Assembly: GCA_963210315.1 (NCBI GenBank)
Contig: OY723264.1
Span: forward strand, 1,860,001-1,924,000
Length of the DNA: 64,000 nucleotides
Reading direction: 5' to 3'
Source of the DNA: Rhynchopus euleeides
Taxonomy: Eukaryota; Euglenozoa; Diplonemea; Diplonemida; Diplonemidae
The notes beneath the pieces were generated by a model. That model searched no databases, was not told the DNA's origin, and saw only the letters and a list, made by a program, of their open reading frames with translations. Shown here piece by piece: positions 63,262 through 64,000 of this stretch; the first letter of the stretch is position 1, and each line of letters begins with the position of its first letter. Position numbers and translations under genes: made by a program.

Positions 63262-64000
63262 CACGGTGGGATCTTGTAAATTTTACATGTATAACTACAA
63301 GTATAATACATGTATTTTACATGTATAATACTTGCATGTCAACTATTATGCATGTATAATACATGTATATGCCTGAAATATACATGTAAAATACATGTAT
63401 ATCAAGTAAAAATACATGTATAACACTTGCATGTCAACTATTATACCGTAAACGGAAATATTGTGGACCGTAATAAAGGTGAACCGTACTATAGGTGGAC
63501 CGTAAAAAAGATGGAACAAATGGGATTTTTCCGGAACTTGGAACATTTTTACGGTCCACCTATTTTACGGTTGGGATCGTGGACTTGGCGGTTTTTTTTA
63601 TTACTAGTTACGAGCGACGAAGCGTAGCGAAGTCGCGAAGTAACGAAGGAAATCGTACGACTGAAGCTTTGGATTAGCACCTCATGCCACTTCACAGGGC
63701 CTCAACACAGCCTTGAGACAGCAAGTGTGCACTCAAGTTTAATGAGACAGCAAGTGTGCGCTCAACAAAAAGTAGTCCGGAACTGTTCTCCCACAGTTGC
63801 TGGACAGGGTGTCTATAATAAAGCGAAAGGAGTACGATTTCGAGTTCCTTCGCGACGAAGTCGCGAAGGAACCAAGGAAATCGTACGACTGAAGCTGCAG
63901 GATTAACACCACAGGGCCTCAGCACAGAGTGTGCGCTCACCATCGTCCGGGAACTGTTCTCCCACAGTTACTGCAGGGTGTACTACACTAAAGGAGTACG
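63262..64000. mobile_element. Palindromic element O, copy O6, right end outside window
   Basis: Starts CACGGTGGGATCTTGTAAAT and runs through O palindromes to 63447, where a CCGTAAACGG element interrupts it at a TA. Confidence 0.75.
63448..64000. mobile_element. CCGTAAACGG-type element, copy 2, truncated by window end
   Basis: Left end CCGTAAACGGAAATATTG after TA, then a GTGGACCGTAA hairpin and at least two GGAAATCGTAC units (63648-63841 and 63876 onward). The units meet at a CTTCGCGACGAAGTCGCGAA palindrome (63849-63868). Confidence 0.7.

Noticed and set aside
1-64000. CRISPR array, bacterial operons, rRNA or spliced-leader genes
   Set aside because: Looked for and not seen. The direct repeats present lack the regular repeat-spacer spacing of CRISPR, and the genes have introns.

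Overview
This is a nuclear scaffold from a eukaryotic protist with a large, repeat-swollen genome. The genes have GT-AG introns and GC-rich coding sequence. About 15 kb holds six recognisable gene loci, all on the + strand, and most of the rest is layered DNA transposons, palindromic repeats and long C/G homopolymer runs. All ten introns I could place start with GTATG and end in CAG. Uniform strand, a pyrimidine-rich stretch ahead of several coding starts and a fungal/trypanosomatid-type adenylyl cyclase would suit a euglenozoan such as a diplonemid. A thrombospondin-repeat membrane protein would equally suit an alveolate. No rRNA, tRNA or spliced-leader gene was seen, so the lineage stays open.

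Layout: 1-3226, 3' part of a modular cysteine-rich membrane protein; 3651-3850, an assembly gap; 3871-10061, repeats and transposons; 10339-12794, a TauE/SafE transporter fused to a UAA/SLC35B-type transporter; 12795-20695, mostly empty sequence with small MITEs and a decayed zinc-finger transposase-like ORF; 20696-23659, a WDR93-like protein in three exons; 24381-25766, a nested transposon; 26120-28270, a membrane nucleotide cyclase with a second, degenerate cyclase domain; 28271-42859, about 14 kb of transposons with terminal inverted repeats (TIRs); 42860-43477 and 44052-44497, two acyl-CoA-binding protein genes; 45696-49532, a thrombospondin type-1 membrane protein; 49956-64000, a dense nest of transposons.

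The genes do not form an obvious pathway. Three encode membrane proteins likely to act at the surface or endomembranes, one is a putative ciliary WD protein and the ACBPs are cytosolic lipid carriers. The most notable gene is the TauE/SafE-UAA fusion, which joins a sulfite/sulfonate-type exporter to a fold that carries PAPS and nucleotide sugars. The mobile fraction includes at least six TIR families flanked by TA, one with 3-bp target duplications, one with a 2-bp duplication built almost wholly of short palindromes, elements with TIRs over 100 bp, and a LINE 3' fragment. I saw no retrovirus-like or capsid-bearing element.
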